From an uncultured bacterium (GTDB lineage Bacteria > Bacillota > Clostridia > Lachnospirales > Lachnospiraceae): a stretch of DNA of 64,000 bases. Shown piece after piece: positions 52,628-60,881 of this stretch (position 1 is the first letter of the stretch; every line of letters starts with the position of its first letter). The notes beneath the pieces were generated by a model. It did no database searches and was not told where the DNA came from. It was given only the letters and a program-made list of their open reading frames with translations. A program made the translations under genes and the position numbers. The DNA lies in NCBI GenBank assembly GCA_905215155.1, contig CAJMPJ010000009.1, positions 27,900 to 91,899 on the forward strand, read 5' to 3'.

Positions 52628-53824
52628 CTATGGGATCATGTTGTTTAAATCAGGAAGCACCATAAGGCTTCTCTTTAAAATCCCTTTCATAAAAGCGATG
52701 GCAGTCCCATAATTGGTAAATGGAATCCCTGCATCCGCCGCACATTTTCTGCGGTATTCCATCTCTCTTTCATTGAGCATACAGCCGCCGCAGTGGATAA
52801 TCAGGCGGTAAGAGGAAAGCTCGTCCGGAAATTCCCGTCCGGAGGTGGTTTCCACCACAAGATCTTTCTTTGTATACTCCTTAAGCCATCTGGGAAGTTT
52901 CACCGTTCCGATATCGTCGCACTGTCTGTGATGGGTACAGCCTTCGGAAATAAGAATCTTATCTCCGTCTTCCAGTTTGGAGATCGCCGCTACCCCCTTG
53001 ATGGCATCCTCTAAAAATCCTTTGTACCGGGCCATAAGTATGGAAAAGGAGGTGAGAAGAATGTCACCGGGTGTATCCATGTTTACCTGTTCAAATGCCT
53101 GGCTGTCCGTAATGACAAGCGCCGGTTTCGTTCCAAGGCGTGCCAAGGTCTCCTTTAACTCCGTATCCCGGACGGAAATGGCTACCCCGCCTGCTTCCAG
53201 GATGTCACGAATGGTCTGCTGCTGGGGCAGTATGAGCCGTCCCTTTGGAGCCGCTTTGTCAATGGGGATCACAAGCACCACCAGATCCAGGGGTTTTAAT
53301 AAATCTCCCACAATCCTCAGCTTTGTATCACCGGTATTCACAAGTTTTCCGATCCGTTCCTTTAATTCGTGGATGAATGATCCATCTGCCGCGCTAACGG
53401 AAAGTCCGTCCGGATAATCCTGTCTGCCGTTTAAATCGCATTTATTGTAAGCCACTACATAAGGAATTTTCTTTTCTTCAAAAAGGTGAATCAGCTCTTT
53501 ATCCGCCTCTGTTTTGCCCACGGTTGCGTCAACCACCAAAACCGCACAGTCCGCCCGGTTTAATATCTGCTTTGTCTTTCTTACTCTCATTTCCCCTAAC
53601 GTGCCTTCATCATCAAAGCCGGGGGTATCTATGATCACGACAGGTCCCATGGGAAGCAGCTCCATGGACTTATAAACCGGATCGGTGGTAGTTCCTTTTA
53701 CATCGGATACAACGGAAAGCTCCTGGCCTGTCACCGCATTGACCACACTGGATTTCCCCGCATTGCGCCGCCCGAAGAAGCCGATATGTACCCGTTCGGA
53801 GGATGGTGTTTCGTTCATTCCCAT
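52628..53824 (-). CDS. hydF: [FeFe]-hydrogenase H-cluster maturation GTPase HydF
   Basis: Scaffold on which the 2Fe subcluster is assembled before transfer to the hydrogenase. GTPase domain (about 8-170): G1 GRRNAGKSS, G3 DTPGFDDEG, G4 NKCD. Dimerisation domain in the middle. The C-terminal cluster-binding domain carries CTHHRQC and HCGGC, the CxH...HCxxC ligands of the [4Fe-4S] cluster. Length is 398 aa. It is the last gene of TM1266-like, hydG, hydF and sits inside the cobalamin genes. hydE and the hydrogenase itself are not in the window. Confidence 0.95.
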   Translation of the reverse strand: MGMNETPSSERVHIGFFGRRNAGKSSVVNAVTGQELSVVSDVKGTTTDPVYKSMELLPMGPVVIIDTPGFDDEGTLGEMRVRKTKQILNRADCAVLVVDATVGKTEADKELIHLFEEKKIPYVVAYNKCDLNGRQDYPDGLSVSAADGSFIHELKERIGKLVNTGDTKLRIVGDLLKPLDLVVLVIPIDKAAPKGRLILPQQQTIRDILEAGGVAISVRDTELKETLARLGTKPALVITDSQAFEQVNMDTPGDILLTSFSILMARYKGFLEDAIKGVAAISKLEDGDKILISEGCTHHRQCDDIGTVKLPRWLKEYTKKDLVVETTSGREFPDELSSYRLIIHCGGCMLNEREMEYRRKCAADAGIPFTNYGTAIAFMKGILKRSLMVLPDLNNMIP

Positions 53825-53854
53825 ACATATTACCTCATTTCATCAGTCTAAGTG

Positions 53855-55270
53855 TCAGAAACGGAAATCTCTGATTCCTTCTTCAATCTTCTTTAAATGA
53901 TCTTCACAGATCAGCCGCACATTTTCCTTGGGAATGCGGTTCAACTCTGCGTCAATCAGCGCTTCCCCGATTTTTACCGTTTCCTCGGAAGCGTAATCCA
54001 TCAAATATTCCTTCAGCGTCATAAGCGCATTGGGCTGACAGCAGTTATGGATCTGACCGCTCTTTAAAAGACTCATGAAACGGTCTCCGGTTCTTCCTTC
54101 CCGGTAGCACGCCGTACAAAATGACGGGATATAGCCAAGTTCCATCAGCCAGCGTACCACTTCATCAAGAGATCGCTGGTCGGACACGTCAAACTGCTCG
54201 GTATCCGTAGGACGCTCCTCCTCCTCATATCCGCCGACGCTGGTTCTTGAACCGCCGCTGACCTGGGAGACTCCGAGGCGAATGACTTTTTCTCTTACCT
54301 TCTGGCTTTCGCGGGTGGATACGATCATGCCGGTGTATGGAACAGAAACCCGGATCAGAGCACAGAGCTTGGCAAATACTTCGTCATTGATTCCATTGGT
54401 AAATTTAGATGGATCAATGTCATCCGCTGCCTTAATGCGGGGAACGCTGATGGTATGAGGACCTACTCCATGAACCGCCTCCAAATGCTCCGCATGCATC
54501 AAAAGTCCCGCAAATTCATATTTATAACGCTCCAGGCCGAAAAGCACACCAAGACCCACATCATCAATGCCGCCTTCCATGGCGCGGTCCATGGCTTCGG
54601 TATGATATGCGTAATCATGCTTTGGCCCTGTTGGATGAAGTTCCTCGTAGCTTTTCTTGTGATAAGTCTCCTGGAACAGTATGTAGGTTCCAATGCCGGC
54701 CTCTTTCAGTTTTCTGTAATTTTCAACTGTAGTTGCTGCAATATTAACGTTTACTCTCCGGATTTCTCCGTTTTTATGTTTAATGGAATAGATGGTCTTA
54801 ATACATTCCAGAATGTATTCCAGAGGATTGTTGACAGGATCTTCTCCTGCTTCAATGGCCAGTCTCTTATGTCCCATATCCTGGAGGGCAATGACTTCTC
54901 TTTTGACTTCCTCCTGGGTCAGCTTCTTTCTGGCGATGTGCTTATTTTTCATATGATAAGGACAGTAAGTACAGCCATTGACACAATAATTGGACAGATA
55001 GAGTGGGGCAAACATAACAATCCTGTTTCCGTAAAAATCTTTCTTGATCTGTTCCGCCAGATCATAAACCTGCTGAAGCTTCTCCGGGTTCTCACATGCC
55101 AGGAGCACGGAAGCCTCCCGATGGGTCAGGCCCTTTAAGGTTCTTGCCTTTTCAATGATCTGGTCAATAAGTTCCTCGTTGTTTTTGTTCTTTTCCGCAT
55201 ATTCCAGTGTTTCAAGAATTTCCTCGTGTGAAATAAATTCTTCCGCCTTCAGCGACTTTGGATCATACAT
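53855..55270 (-). CDS. hydG: [FeFe]-hydrogenase radical SAM maturase HydG
   Basis: Tyrosine lyase producing the CO and CN ligands of the H-cluster as an Fe-CO-CN synthon. Radical-SAM cluster CVNGCTYC (CxxxCxxC, about 85-92). The auxiliary cluster ligands CTAC....HNCC near residues 390-415 distinguish HydG from ThiH. Length is 471 aa from ATG 55270 (GGAAG upstream; the frame is open to 55300). A small hairpin (AGGGC/GCCCT, 55332-55345) lies in the 102-nt gap after the TM1266-like gene. Confidence 0.96.
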   Translation of the reverse strand: MYDPKSLKAEEFISHEEILETLEYAEKNKNNEELIDQIIEKARTLKGLTHREASVLLACENPEKLQQVYDLAEQIKKDFYGNRIVMFAPLYLSNYCVNGCTYCPYHMKNKHIARKKLTQEEVKREVIALQDMGHKRLAIEAGEDPVNNPLEYILECIKTIYSIKHKNGEIRRVNVNIAATTVENYRKLKEAGIGTYILFQETYHKKSYEELHPTGPKHDYAYHTEAMDRAMEGGIDDVGLGVLFGLERYKYEFAGLLMHAEHLEAVHGVGPHTISVPRIKAADDIDPSKFTNGINDEVFAKLCALIRVSVPYTGMIVSTRESQKVREKVIRLGVSQVSGGSRTSVGGYEEEERPTDTEQFDVSDQRSLDEVVRWLMELGYIPSFCTACYREGRTGDRFMSLLKSGQIHNCCQPNALMTLKEYLMDYASEETVKIGEALIDAELNRIPKENVRLICEDHLKKIEEGIRDFRF

Positions 55271-55372
55271 AGTGTTACTTCCTTTCTTTTGGGTCAGCAT
55301 CTGCTTCTCCGTCAGTGGTATATTATTTCATAGGGCCTGCGCCCTTTGAAACATCGGTTTATTCCATAGCCC

Positions 55373-55624
55373 TTATACATGGACTCCCTGGTATGCAGTT
55401 TTGGAACTGATTCCTTTCAGTTTCCCAATTTTTCCTGTCAGTGCGGAAATGGTGGTCTGGGGCGCATCTACCGCAATACTTATGATGCAAACACCCTTCT
55501 TTGGATATGGAATTCCCATTCGCCCGATGATCGCTTGCCGGTAATCATGAAGGATATCATTGAGCAATTCTACCGACTTCTCTTCTTCCACCACAATTCC
55601 AATGACTGCAATTCTCGTTTCCAT
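55373..55624 (-). CDS. TM1266-type putative iron-only hydrogenase system regulator
   Basis: An 83-aa protein with the ferredoxin-like ACT/NikR-C fold of the TM1266 family, regularly found beside hydE/F/G. Visible: METRIAVIGIVVEEEKSVELL, IIGRMGIPYPKKGVCIISIAVDA, and the C-terminal KLKGISSKTAYQGV. A small-ligand or metal sensor role has been proposed for the family but is unproven. GGAGG lies 7 nt before the ATG. First gene of the hyd unit, behind a structured leader. Confidence 0.88.
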   Translation of the reverse strand: METRIAVIGIVVEEEKSVELLNDILHDYRQAIIGRMGIPYPKKGVCIISIAVDAPQTTISALTGKIGKLKGISSKTAYQGVHV

Positions 55625-55670
55625 ACCTGTTCCTCCATTGTTTCTGTTTTAACTGTGATTGTATGCAAAA

Positions 55671-55752
55671 GAAAAACCGCACCAAAAAAGGTACGGCAGA
55701 TAAACTCATTCCTCAAATGCCGAACCTTCTGCCTTAAACATGGTTTTTGGTG
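55671..55752 (-). promoter_or_regulatory. Structured leader with competing terminator and antiterminator
   Basis: Minus-strand leader of the TM1266-hydG-hydF operon. Terminator: CCGTACC/GGTGCGG (55690-55696 with 55677-55683) and U5. Upstream, GGCAGA (55728-55733) pairs with TCTGCC (55695-55700), enclosing about 27 nt. In addition CACCAAAAA (55744-55752) is perfectly complementary to TTTTTGGTG (55680-55688), which overlaps the 3' arm of the terminator. Two exclusive folds are thus possible, as in riboswitches or attenuators. It matches no aptamer I know. Confidence 0.6.
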
Positions 55753-55771
55753 TCAGGATACTGCTATTTTA

Positions 55772-55800
55772 AGAATACCATATATGAGGATTTTTTTCAA
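55772..55800 (-). promoter_or_regulatory. Promoter of the TM1266-hydG-hydF operon
   Basis: -35 TTGAAA (55795-55800), 17-nt spacer, -10 TATTCT (55772-55777) with extended TG. The TGA in the -35 is the cobU stop codon (55797-55799). Confidence 0.7.
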
Positions 55801-56345
55801 TTGATTCCTTTGAGGAATATGGGGATTCCTGCGGTCACCTCAATGACTTCATCTGCTATACAGGCGACTTGCCGGTTGATTTTCCCCAGGACCTCCCGGT
55901 ACTGATTGGTCTGTCGGCTGTAGTGATCTCCGTCGGAAAAGACTTCGTTGGTGACGATTATGATATTTTCCGCCTGTTCTTTCAGTCTTATGACTCCGGC
56001 CATCACTTCATCCACGGTCTCTTTTGGGGAAAGCAGTTTCTCCCCCTTCTCCCCCAGGCCAAAAAGTTCGTTGGACACCAGATTGGACATACATTCCAAA
56101 AGAACGTCCGAGAAGGCTCCGTGGTCTTGGAAATCCAGATGTTTTAGATTCCTGTAACATTCCACCGTGTCAAACTTTTTTTCTGCTCTCATCTGCCTGT
56201 GCCGGAGAATCCGCATTTCACATTCCTCATCCCAGGGTTTCATGGTGGCAATATAGATCCGTTTTCCTTTTCCCCGGCTCAAAATCAGGCCCTCCGCATA
56301 TTCTGATTTTCCGCTTCCGCTTCCGCCGATCACCAGTGTAACCAT
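55797..56345 (-). CDS. cobU: Adenosylcobinamide kinase/guanylyltransferase
   Basis: Phosphorylates adenosylcobinamide and adds GMP to give adenosylcobinamide-GDP. Canonical P-loop GGSGSGKSEYAE (7-18), then ATMKPWDEECEMRILRHRQMR with the guanylylated His, the kinase segment IIIVTNEVFSDG, and the NR end KINRQVACIADEVIEVTAGIP; 182 aa. Its ATG shares a base with the stop of cbiA-cobT. A shorter paralogue lies at 51251. The C-terminal NEVF segment differs from the usual NEVGxGIVP, which the short copy retains. Confidence 0.9.
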   Translation of the reverse strand: MVTLVIGGSGSGKSEYAEGLILSRGKGKRIYIATMKPWDEECEMRILRHRQMRAEKKFDTVECYRNLKHLDFQDHGAFSDVLLECMSNLVSNELFGLGEKGEKLLSPKETVDEVMAGVIRLKEQAENIIIVTNEVFSDGDHYSRQTNQYREVLGKINRQVACIADEVIEVTAGIPIFLKGIN

Positions 56346-58855
56346 TATGCACCCCCCATTGGTTTGTACTCTTCAATCTGTATCTCTTCAAAGGAACTCA
56401 TTTTCTGATAAATGTCAGCCGCCATGTCAAGAAGAGGGACTGCCGCAACAGCGCCGCTCCCCTCCCCAAGGCACAGTCCTGCCTGGATCAGAGGAACAAG
56501 TCCCAGTTCATCAAGCAGCACTCTTCCCGCCGGTTCCGCAGATACATGGGAAGCCAGCATAAATTGTCTGCAACCCGGATAAATCCGTTCTGCGGCCAAT
56601 GCGGCGGCAGCAGAAATAAACCCATCCACCAGTATGGGAATCCGGTAAACGGCGCCGCCTAAGAAGATTCCCGTTAGTCCGGCGATATCGAATCCGCCTA
56701 CCTTGGAAAGAATATCCACCCCATCCTGGCAGAAAGGTTCATAGGCTTTTACGGCTTCCTTAATGACCTTTAACTTTCTGTTTAACCCTTCATCGCTTAA
56801 TCCGGCACCTCTGCCGGTCAGGAGTTCCGGATCTTTTTTCAGAAGCATGGAAGTAACGGCACTGCTGGTGGTCGTATTACCGATTCCCATTTCTCCGGTG
56901 GCAATTAGGCCATACCCCTCTGATGCAAGATGTTCCACAATCAAAATCCCGGTTTCTATGGCGCGGAGGGTCTCTTCTCTTGTCATCGCTGGTTCCCTGC
57001 GAAAATTTCTTGTTCCGTAAGCAATTTTTTTTCTGAGAAGAGGACAACGCTCACCGGATCTTAACTCTCTGGCAACACCGATATCCACCGGAAATACATC
57101 CACTCCGGCTCTTTCAGCCATAATGCAGACGCTGCTGTTACCATCTGTCATATTTTCAGTTACAACTGCGGTCACTTCCATTCCAGTCTGTGTAACTCCT
57201 TCTTCCACCACGCCGTTATCCCCGCACATAATGACAAGGGCCCGTTTTCCTATGGTTACATTGGAGGTCCTGCATATGCCAGCCATCTTTATAATGTCTT
57301 CTTCCAATGCTCCCAGACTGTTTAAGGGCTTTGCCACATGGCTCCAGCGCACACGGGACTTTTCCATAGCTTGCTCATCCAATGGACGAATCTGCAGGAA
57401 GTATTTTTCCAATTCTTTAATCATGGGGTAAATCCTTTCCGGATAGGGACTTTTCAGCTTCCTCCTTTTTTCCATTTGACTCTTTTTACAAGCTTCTATA
57501 AATCTTTTCGGCAATAAAGGATTGGAAGGATAATAAAAATGAGGAAATCCCGCAAACAGGCTGCCTTCGCCATGAACACAATCCCAGCTCCTTTGCTGTC
57601 CGGGCTTTACCGCCTTTAAGCTGTCACCATTATTTTCACTGTCCCAATAATGAAATTCATGGCCTTTTACGGATTCCCCCTTTTTTAAAAAGGAAGTGTC
57701 TTCTTTTGCAAAAGTCTCTATGTAACCAAACCTTGACAGACGTTTTGTGGGAAATGTCTTGCCTTTTATTATTCCGGCCATGGGATAGAAAATATGGTCA
57801 CTTGTCTCCAATTCTTCGTGAAGATACATAAAGCCCCCGCACTCTGCCAATATGGGGATCAAATGGTGATACGCATTTTTAATATCCAGAAGCATGGTGT
57901 TGTTTTCAGAAAGTTCTTTCGCATACAGTTCGGGATATCCTCCCCCAAAGATTAGTCCTGACAGCCCCTTAGGGAGTGTTTGATCATGCAGGGGGCTGAA
58001 CGGAACCAGCCTTGCTCCCATTTCTTCCAGAAGCTTTAGATTTTCCTGATAGTAAAAGCAGAAAGCTTCATCTTTTGCAATTCCAATGGATACCTTCTTT
58101 TCTCCGTCTTCCGGTATCAGGTCTGAAAATCCGGATTCTTTGGAATCCGGGAGGGACAGGGGAGGTGCCTGTCCGGCCAGAGCCAGAAGTCCCTCGATAT
58201 CAATGGTCGTTTCCATGGTCTTAGCCAAACGGCGAAGCTGTTCCTTTAACCCCTCTAACTCTCCAGGAAGCACCAGTCCCAGATGACGGCTGTCAAACCG
58301 TCCTTCTTCGCATTCCGGCAAATATCCGTAGACCCGTACTCCCAGAGCTTCTATCTCCGGTTCCAGACGCTTTGCCATCGCCTCCGAGGTGCGGTTCAGG
58401 ATCACTCCCTTTATATGGCTGTTCTCCTTATACTCCAAAAAACCTTTGACCACTGCCGCAAGGGAAAGACTGGCACCCCTGCAATCCAGGAGCAACACGA
58501 CAGGAGCATCCACCGCACAAGCCACCTCATAGGAACTGGCCTTTGTGGTATTTCCTCCCACTCCGTCATAATATCCCATGACACCTTCTATTACGGAAAG
58601 CTCCGCGTCTCTGGCCAGATCCATAAACTGGTGCTTTACCTTTTCCGCTTCCAGGAAATAGGAATCCAGATTGCCTCCGTCAATGCCAAGCACGTGTTTG
58701 TGAAACATAGGATCAATAAAATCCGGGCCGCATTTAAAGGAACGGCAGGTGATGTTCCGGTTTAAAAGTGCGGTCAGCAGCCCGCAGGTGATCATGGTCT
58801 TACCGCTTCCGCTTTTCGGAGCCGCCAGCAAAAGTCTTTTATAAGCACTGCTCAA
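56345..58855 (-). CDS. cbiA-cobT: Fusion of cobyrinate a,c-diamide synthase (CbiA) and DMB phosphoribosyltransferase (CobT)
   Basis: Two enzymes in one 836-aa chain. CbiA part (about 1-465): ATP loop LLLAAPKSGSGKT, SFKCGPDFIDPMFH, EGVMGYYDGVGG, and the amidotransferase Cys in ILAECGGFMYLHEEL with a later GHEFHYWD. CobT part (about 485-836): VIMCGDNGVVEEGVTQ, TGEMGIGNTTTSSAV, the catalytic Glu in LGEGSGA. CbiA acts on the corrin ring; CobT makes alpha-ribazole phosphate. I start it at TTG 58855, 8 nt after GGAGG, overlapping cbiT by 17 nt; ATG 58891 is possible but has no ribosome-binding site. Confidence 0.9.
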   Translation of the reverse strand: MSSAYKRLLLAAPKSGSGKTMITCGLLTALLNRNITCRSFKCGPDFIDPMFHKHVLGIDGGNLDSYFLEAEKVKHQFMDLARDAELSVIEGVMGYYDGVGGNTTKASSYEVACAVDAPVVLLLDCRGASLSLAAVVKGFLEYKENSHIKGVILNRTSEAMAKRLEPEIEALGVRVYGYLPECEEGRFDSRHLGLVLPGELEGLKEQLRRLAKTMETTIDIEGLLALAGQAPPLSLPDSKESGFSDLIPEDGEKKVSIGIAKDEAFCFYYQENLKLLEEMGARLVPFSPLHDQTLPKGLSGLIFGGGYPELYAKELSENNTMLLDIKNAYHHLIPILAECGGFMYLHEELETSDHIFYPMAGIIKGKTFPTKRLSRFGYIETFAKEDTSFLKKGESVKGHEFHYWDSENNGDSLKAVKPGQQRSWDCVHGEGSLFAGFPHFYYPSNPLLPKRFIEACKKSQMEKRRKLKSPYPERIYPMIKELEKYFLQIRPLDEQAMEKSRVRWSHVAKPLNSLGALEEDIIKMAGICRTSNVTIGKRALVIMCGDNGVVEEGVTQTGMEVTAVVTENMTDGNSSVCIMAERAGVDVFPVDIGVARELRSGERCPLLRKKIAYGTRNFRREPAMTREETLRAIETGILIVEHLASEGYGLIATGEMGIGNTTTSSAVTSMLLKKDPELLTGRGAGLSDEGLNRKLKVIKEAVKAYEPFCQDGVDILSKVGGFDIAGLTGIFLGGAVYRIPILVDGFISAAAALAAERIYPGCRQFMLASHVSAEPAGRVLLDELGLVPLIQAGLCLGEGSGAVAAVPLLDMAADIYQKMSSFEEIQIEEYKPMGGA

Positions 58856-59420
58856 GACATTTTCCTCCTTCTCCCCCAAAGGAAATGACATACACCGGAT
58901 TCTGGCCCATCATCAGATGGTAATTGCCGGCCGCTTTTCCTTTCGCTATCTGAACCTGAACGATTTCCGCAGAAATGGAATGTTTTTTCAGCCAGCGGAT
59001 CACGTCCGCTATGGATTCCAGTGCCAGCACATTAATCACCACCCGTACCTTCGGATTTTTCTCCATAACCAGGTTCAGTACCTCTTCCATGGCTCCGGAG
59101 GTTCCGCCAAGGAATACATGGGTAGGCGCCTCTAATCCCACAAGGGCCTCCGGGGCGGTTCCTTCTACAACCCAAAGACGGTTTGCAGAAAATTTTTCTT
59201 TATTGGCCTGAATCAAGGCAACGGCTTCCGGCTTTTTTTCTATGGCATATACCTGGCCGGAGGGGACCAAAAAGGATGCCTCCACGGAGACAGAGCCGGT
59301 TCCCGCTCCAACATCATACAAAACAGAGTCCGGACCCAGCTCCAGCTTGGAAATTGAAACCGCACGCACTTCGCTTTTGGTCATGGGTACCGTTCCTCTG
59401 ATAAACAGTTCATCTCTCAT
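58839..59420 (-). CDS. cbiT: Cobalt-precorrin-6B C15-methyltransferase (decarboxylating)
   Basis: Methylates C-15 and removes the C-12 acetate carboxyl; 193 aa, class I methyltransferase. Substrate-entry start RDELFIRGTVPMTKSEVRAVS, SAM motif LYDVGAGTGSVSVEAS, VYAIEKKPEAVALIQANKEKF, and GGTSGAMEEVL. It pairs functionally with the CbiE domain encoded 3 nt upstream. GAGGTAATGT precedes the ATG. Confidence 0.94.
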   Translation of the reverse strand: MRDELFIRGTVPMTKSEVRAVSISKLELGPDSVLYDVGAGTGSVSVEASFLVPSGQVYAIEKKPEAVALIQANKEKFSANRLWVVEGTAPEALVGLEAPTHVFLGGTSGAMEEVLNLVMEKNPKVRVVINVLALESIADVIRWLKKHSISAEIVQVQIAKGKAAGNYHLMMGQNPVYVISFGGEGGKCLEQCL

Positions 59421-59423
59421 ACA

Positions 59424-60881
59424 TTACCTCTCAATCAATACTGCCGACAAAACGTCAAACTTCTGATCTCTCAAAGTCTTAGGCGTTCCGGTGGTTATCC
59501 GTTCATCCGAATAGGACAGCCGTTCTCCCACGGACAGCTTCACATCCGCATAGCCCGCTTCTATCAAACGGCCGCAGATATGATTTACCGTATTGGTTCC
59601 GTCAAGGAGAGCAAAGACCCTGTCAGAACGCTTGAACGCCTCTGCAATGTCTCCCTCTCTTCCATGAAGGCTGAAAAGAAGAACATCCTCCCAGCCGGTT
59701 TTCAGTCTGGAACACAAATAGGATACGGAAGAGATTCCGGGGAGTACTTCTGTTTCATAGCTTTGTCCGTATGGCTCCTTTTGAAAGGACTCCACCATCT
59801 TTTTGGCGCCGCTGTAAAAACCGGTGTCGCCGGAATACAGAATTCCAATGGTTTTAAACTCCTTATGCGCCTCCAGCCAGGGCAGGATATCTTTGCTTAA
59901 ATACCAGGGGAGTTTCTTTTTATCCTTGAGAATCTCTCCGGCATTTTCAAGCATCCGCTCCGCTCCAAAAACCACATCACAGGATTTTAAGACCTTTTGT
60001 GCCTGTCCCGTCATCTGCTCCGGGCCTCCCATTCCGGTTCCGATCAAAGTGACCTTCCGCTTGTGTGATGCTGCTGAAACAGGGGCTATGGAAGCTGGTT
60101 CTATCCTATCGGATTCGGATTCTGCCAACACCTTTTTTGCTTCCTCCGCGGTCATTCCGGTCTCGTCTGAGGGCCGTCCTACAACGACAGCCGTGATCCC
60201 GCATTCCGCAGCCGCTTTCATCTTTTCTAAAAAGCCTCCGGCATTCCCTGATTCCTTTGTCACCAGGTAACGGACTTCAAACTGACGGATCATGGCTTCA
60301 TTCATTTCCACAGAAAAAGGCCCCTGCATGCCGATGAGATGCTTTCCTTTGATTCCGATTTTTTCACAGGCCGCAATTACAGACACTGTGGGGAGAACTC
60401 TGGCATAGACCCGTTCTTCAAAGGAGTCCAGGGCCGTGAATTTTATCAGTTCCTTGCTTCCCGTTGTTACAAGAAGGTTTCCTGCTTTCCCGCAAAGGTA
60501 TTGAACTGCCTCCTCCACCGATTCCACCCATACGATCCGTCCATCCTCACTTATGCCTTCCTTGCCGGTCAAAGATTCCCGGATTACCCGAATGCGTCTG
60601 GCACCGGTCCGTTCACAGGCTTCCGCAATATTTTTGCTGACCAGAGACGCATATGGATGGGTCGCATCAAACACAAGCGCGATGCCCTTGTCACTGATGA
60701 ACTGCTCCATCTCCCCCTCATCCATTGGTGTTTCATGGATAAAAAGATAGGGGCTTTCCGGGAGAACCATTTTGCCATAACCGGTAGCAACGCTGACCCA
60801 GACAGCTTTCTTCTGTTCGTGGCAGTACTGTGCCAGAAGGCGCCCCTCTGTGGTCCCTCCGAAAATCAAAATCCTACTCAT
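59424..60881 (-). CDS. cbiJ-cbiE: Fusion of cobalt-precorrin-6A reductase (CbiJ) and precorrin-6Y methyltransferase (CbiE)
   Basis: A 485-aa chain with two activities. The CbiJ/CobK part (about 1-250) begins ILIFGGTTEGRLLAQYC and has FDATHPYASLVSKNIAEAC and LVTTGSKEL; it reduces the ring with NADPH. The CbiE part (about 272-485) begins VTLIGTGMGGPEQMTGQA, with ILYSGDTGFYSGAKKM and EVLPGISSVSYLCSRL, a class III methyltransferase for C-5. A poorly conserved linker (about 250-271) joins them. It overlaps cbiH by 8 nt. Together with CbiT it covers three successive steps. Confidence 0.93.
   Translation of the reverse strand: MSRILIFGGTTEGRLLAQYCHEQKKAVWVSVATGYGKMVLPESPYLFIHETPMDEGEMEQFISDKGIALVFDATHPYASLVSKNIAEACERTGARRIRVIRESLTGKEGISEDGRIVWVESVEEAVQYLCGKAGNLLVTTGSKELIKFTALDSFEERVYARVLPTVSVIAACEKIGIKGKHLIGMQGPFSVEMNEAMIRQFEVRYLVTKESGNAGGFLEKMKAAAECGITAVVVGRPSDETGMTAEEAKKVLAESESDRIEPASIAPVSAASHKRKVTLIGTGMGGPEQMTGQAQKVLKSCDVVFGAERMLENAGEILKDKKKLPWYLSKDILPWLEAHKEFKTIGILYSGDTGFYSGAKKMVESFQKEPYGQSYETEVLPGISSVSYLCSRLKTGWEDVLLFSLHGREGDIAEAFKRSDRVFALLDGTNTVNHICGRLIEAGYADVKLSVGERLSYSDERITTGTPKTLRDQKFDVLSAVLIER

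Noticed and set aside
54455-55138. 227-codon plus-strand frame opposite hydG
   Set aside because: Shadow of hydG, whose cluster-binding motifs are intact.
55706-55741. 11-codon frame in the hyd leader as a leader peptide
   Set aside because: It has no ribosome-binding site and no codon bias that would suggest attenuation.
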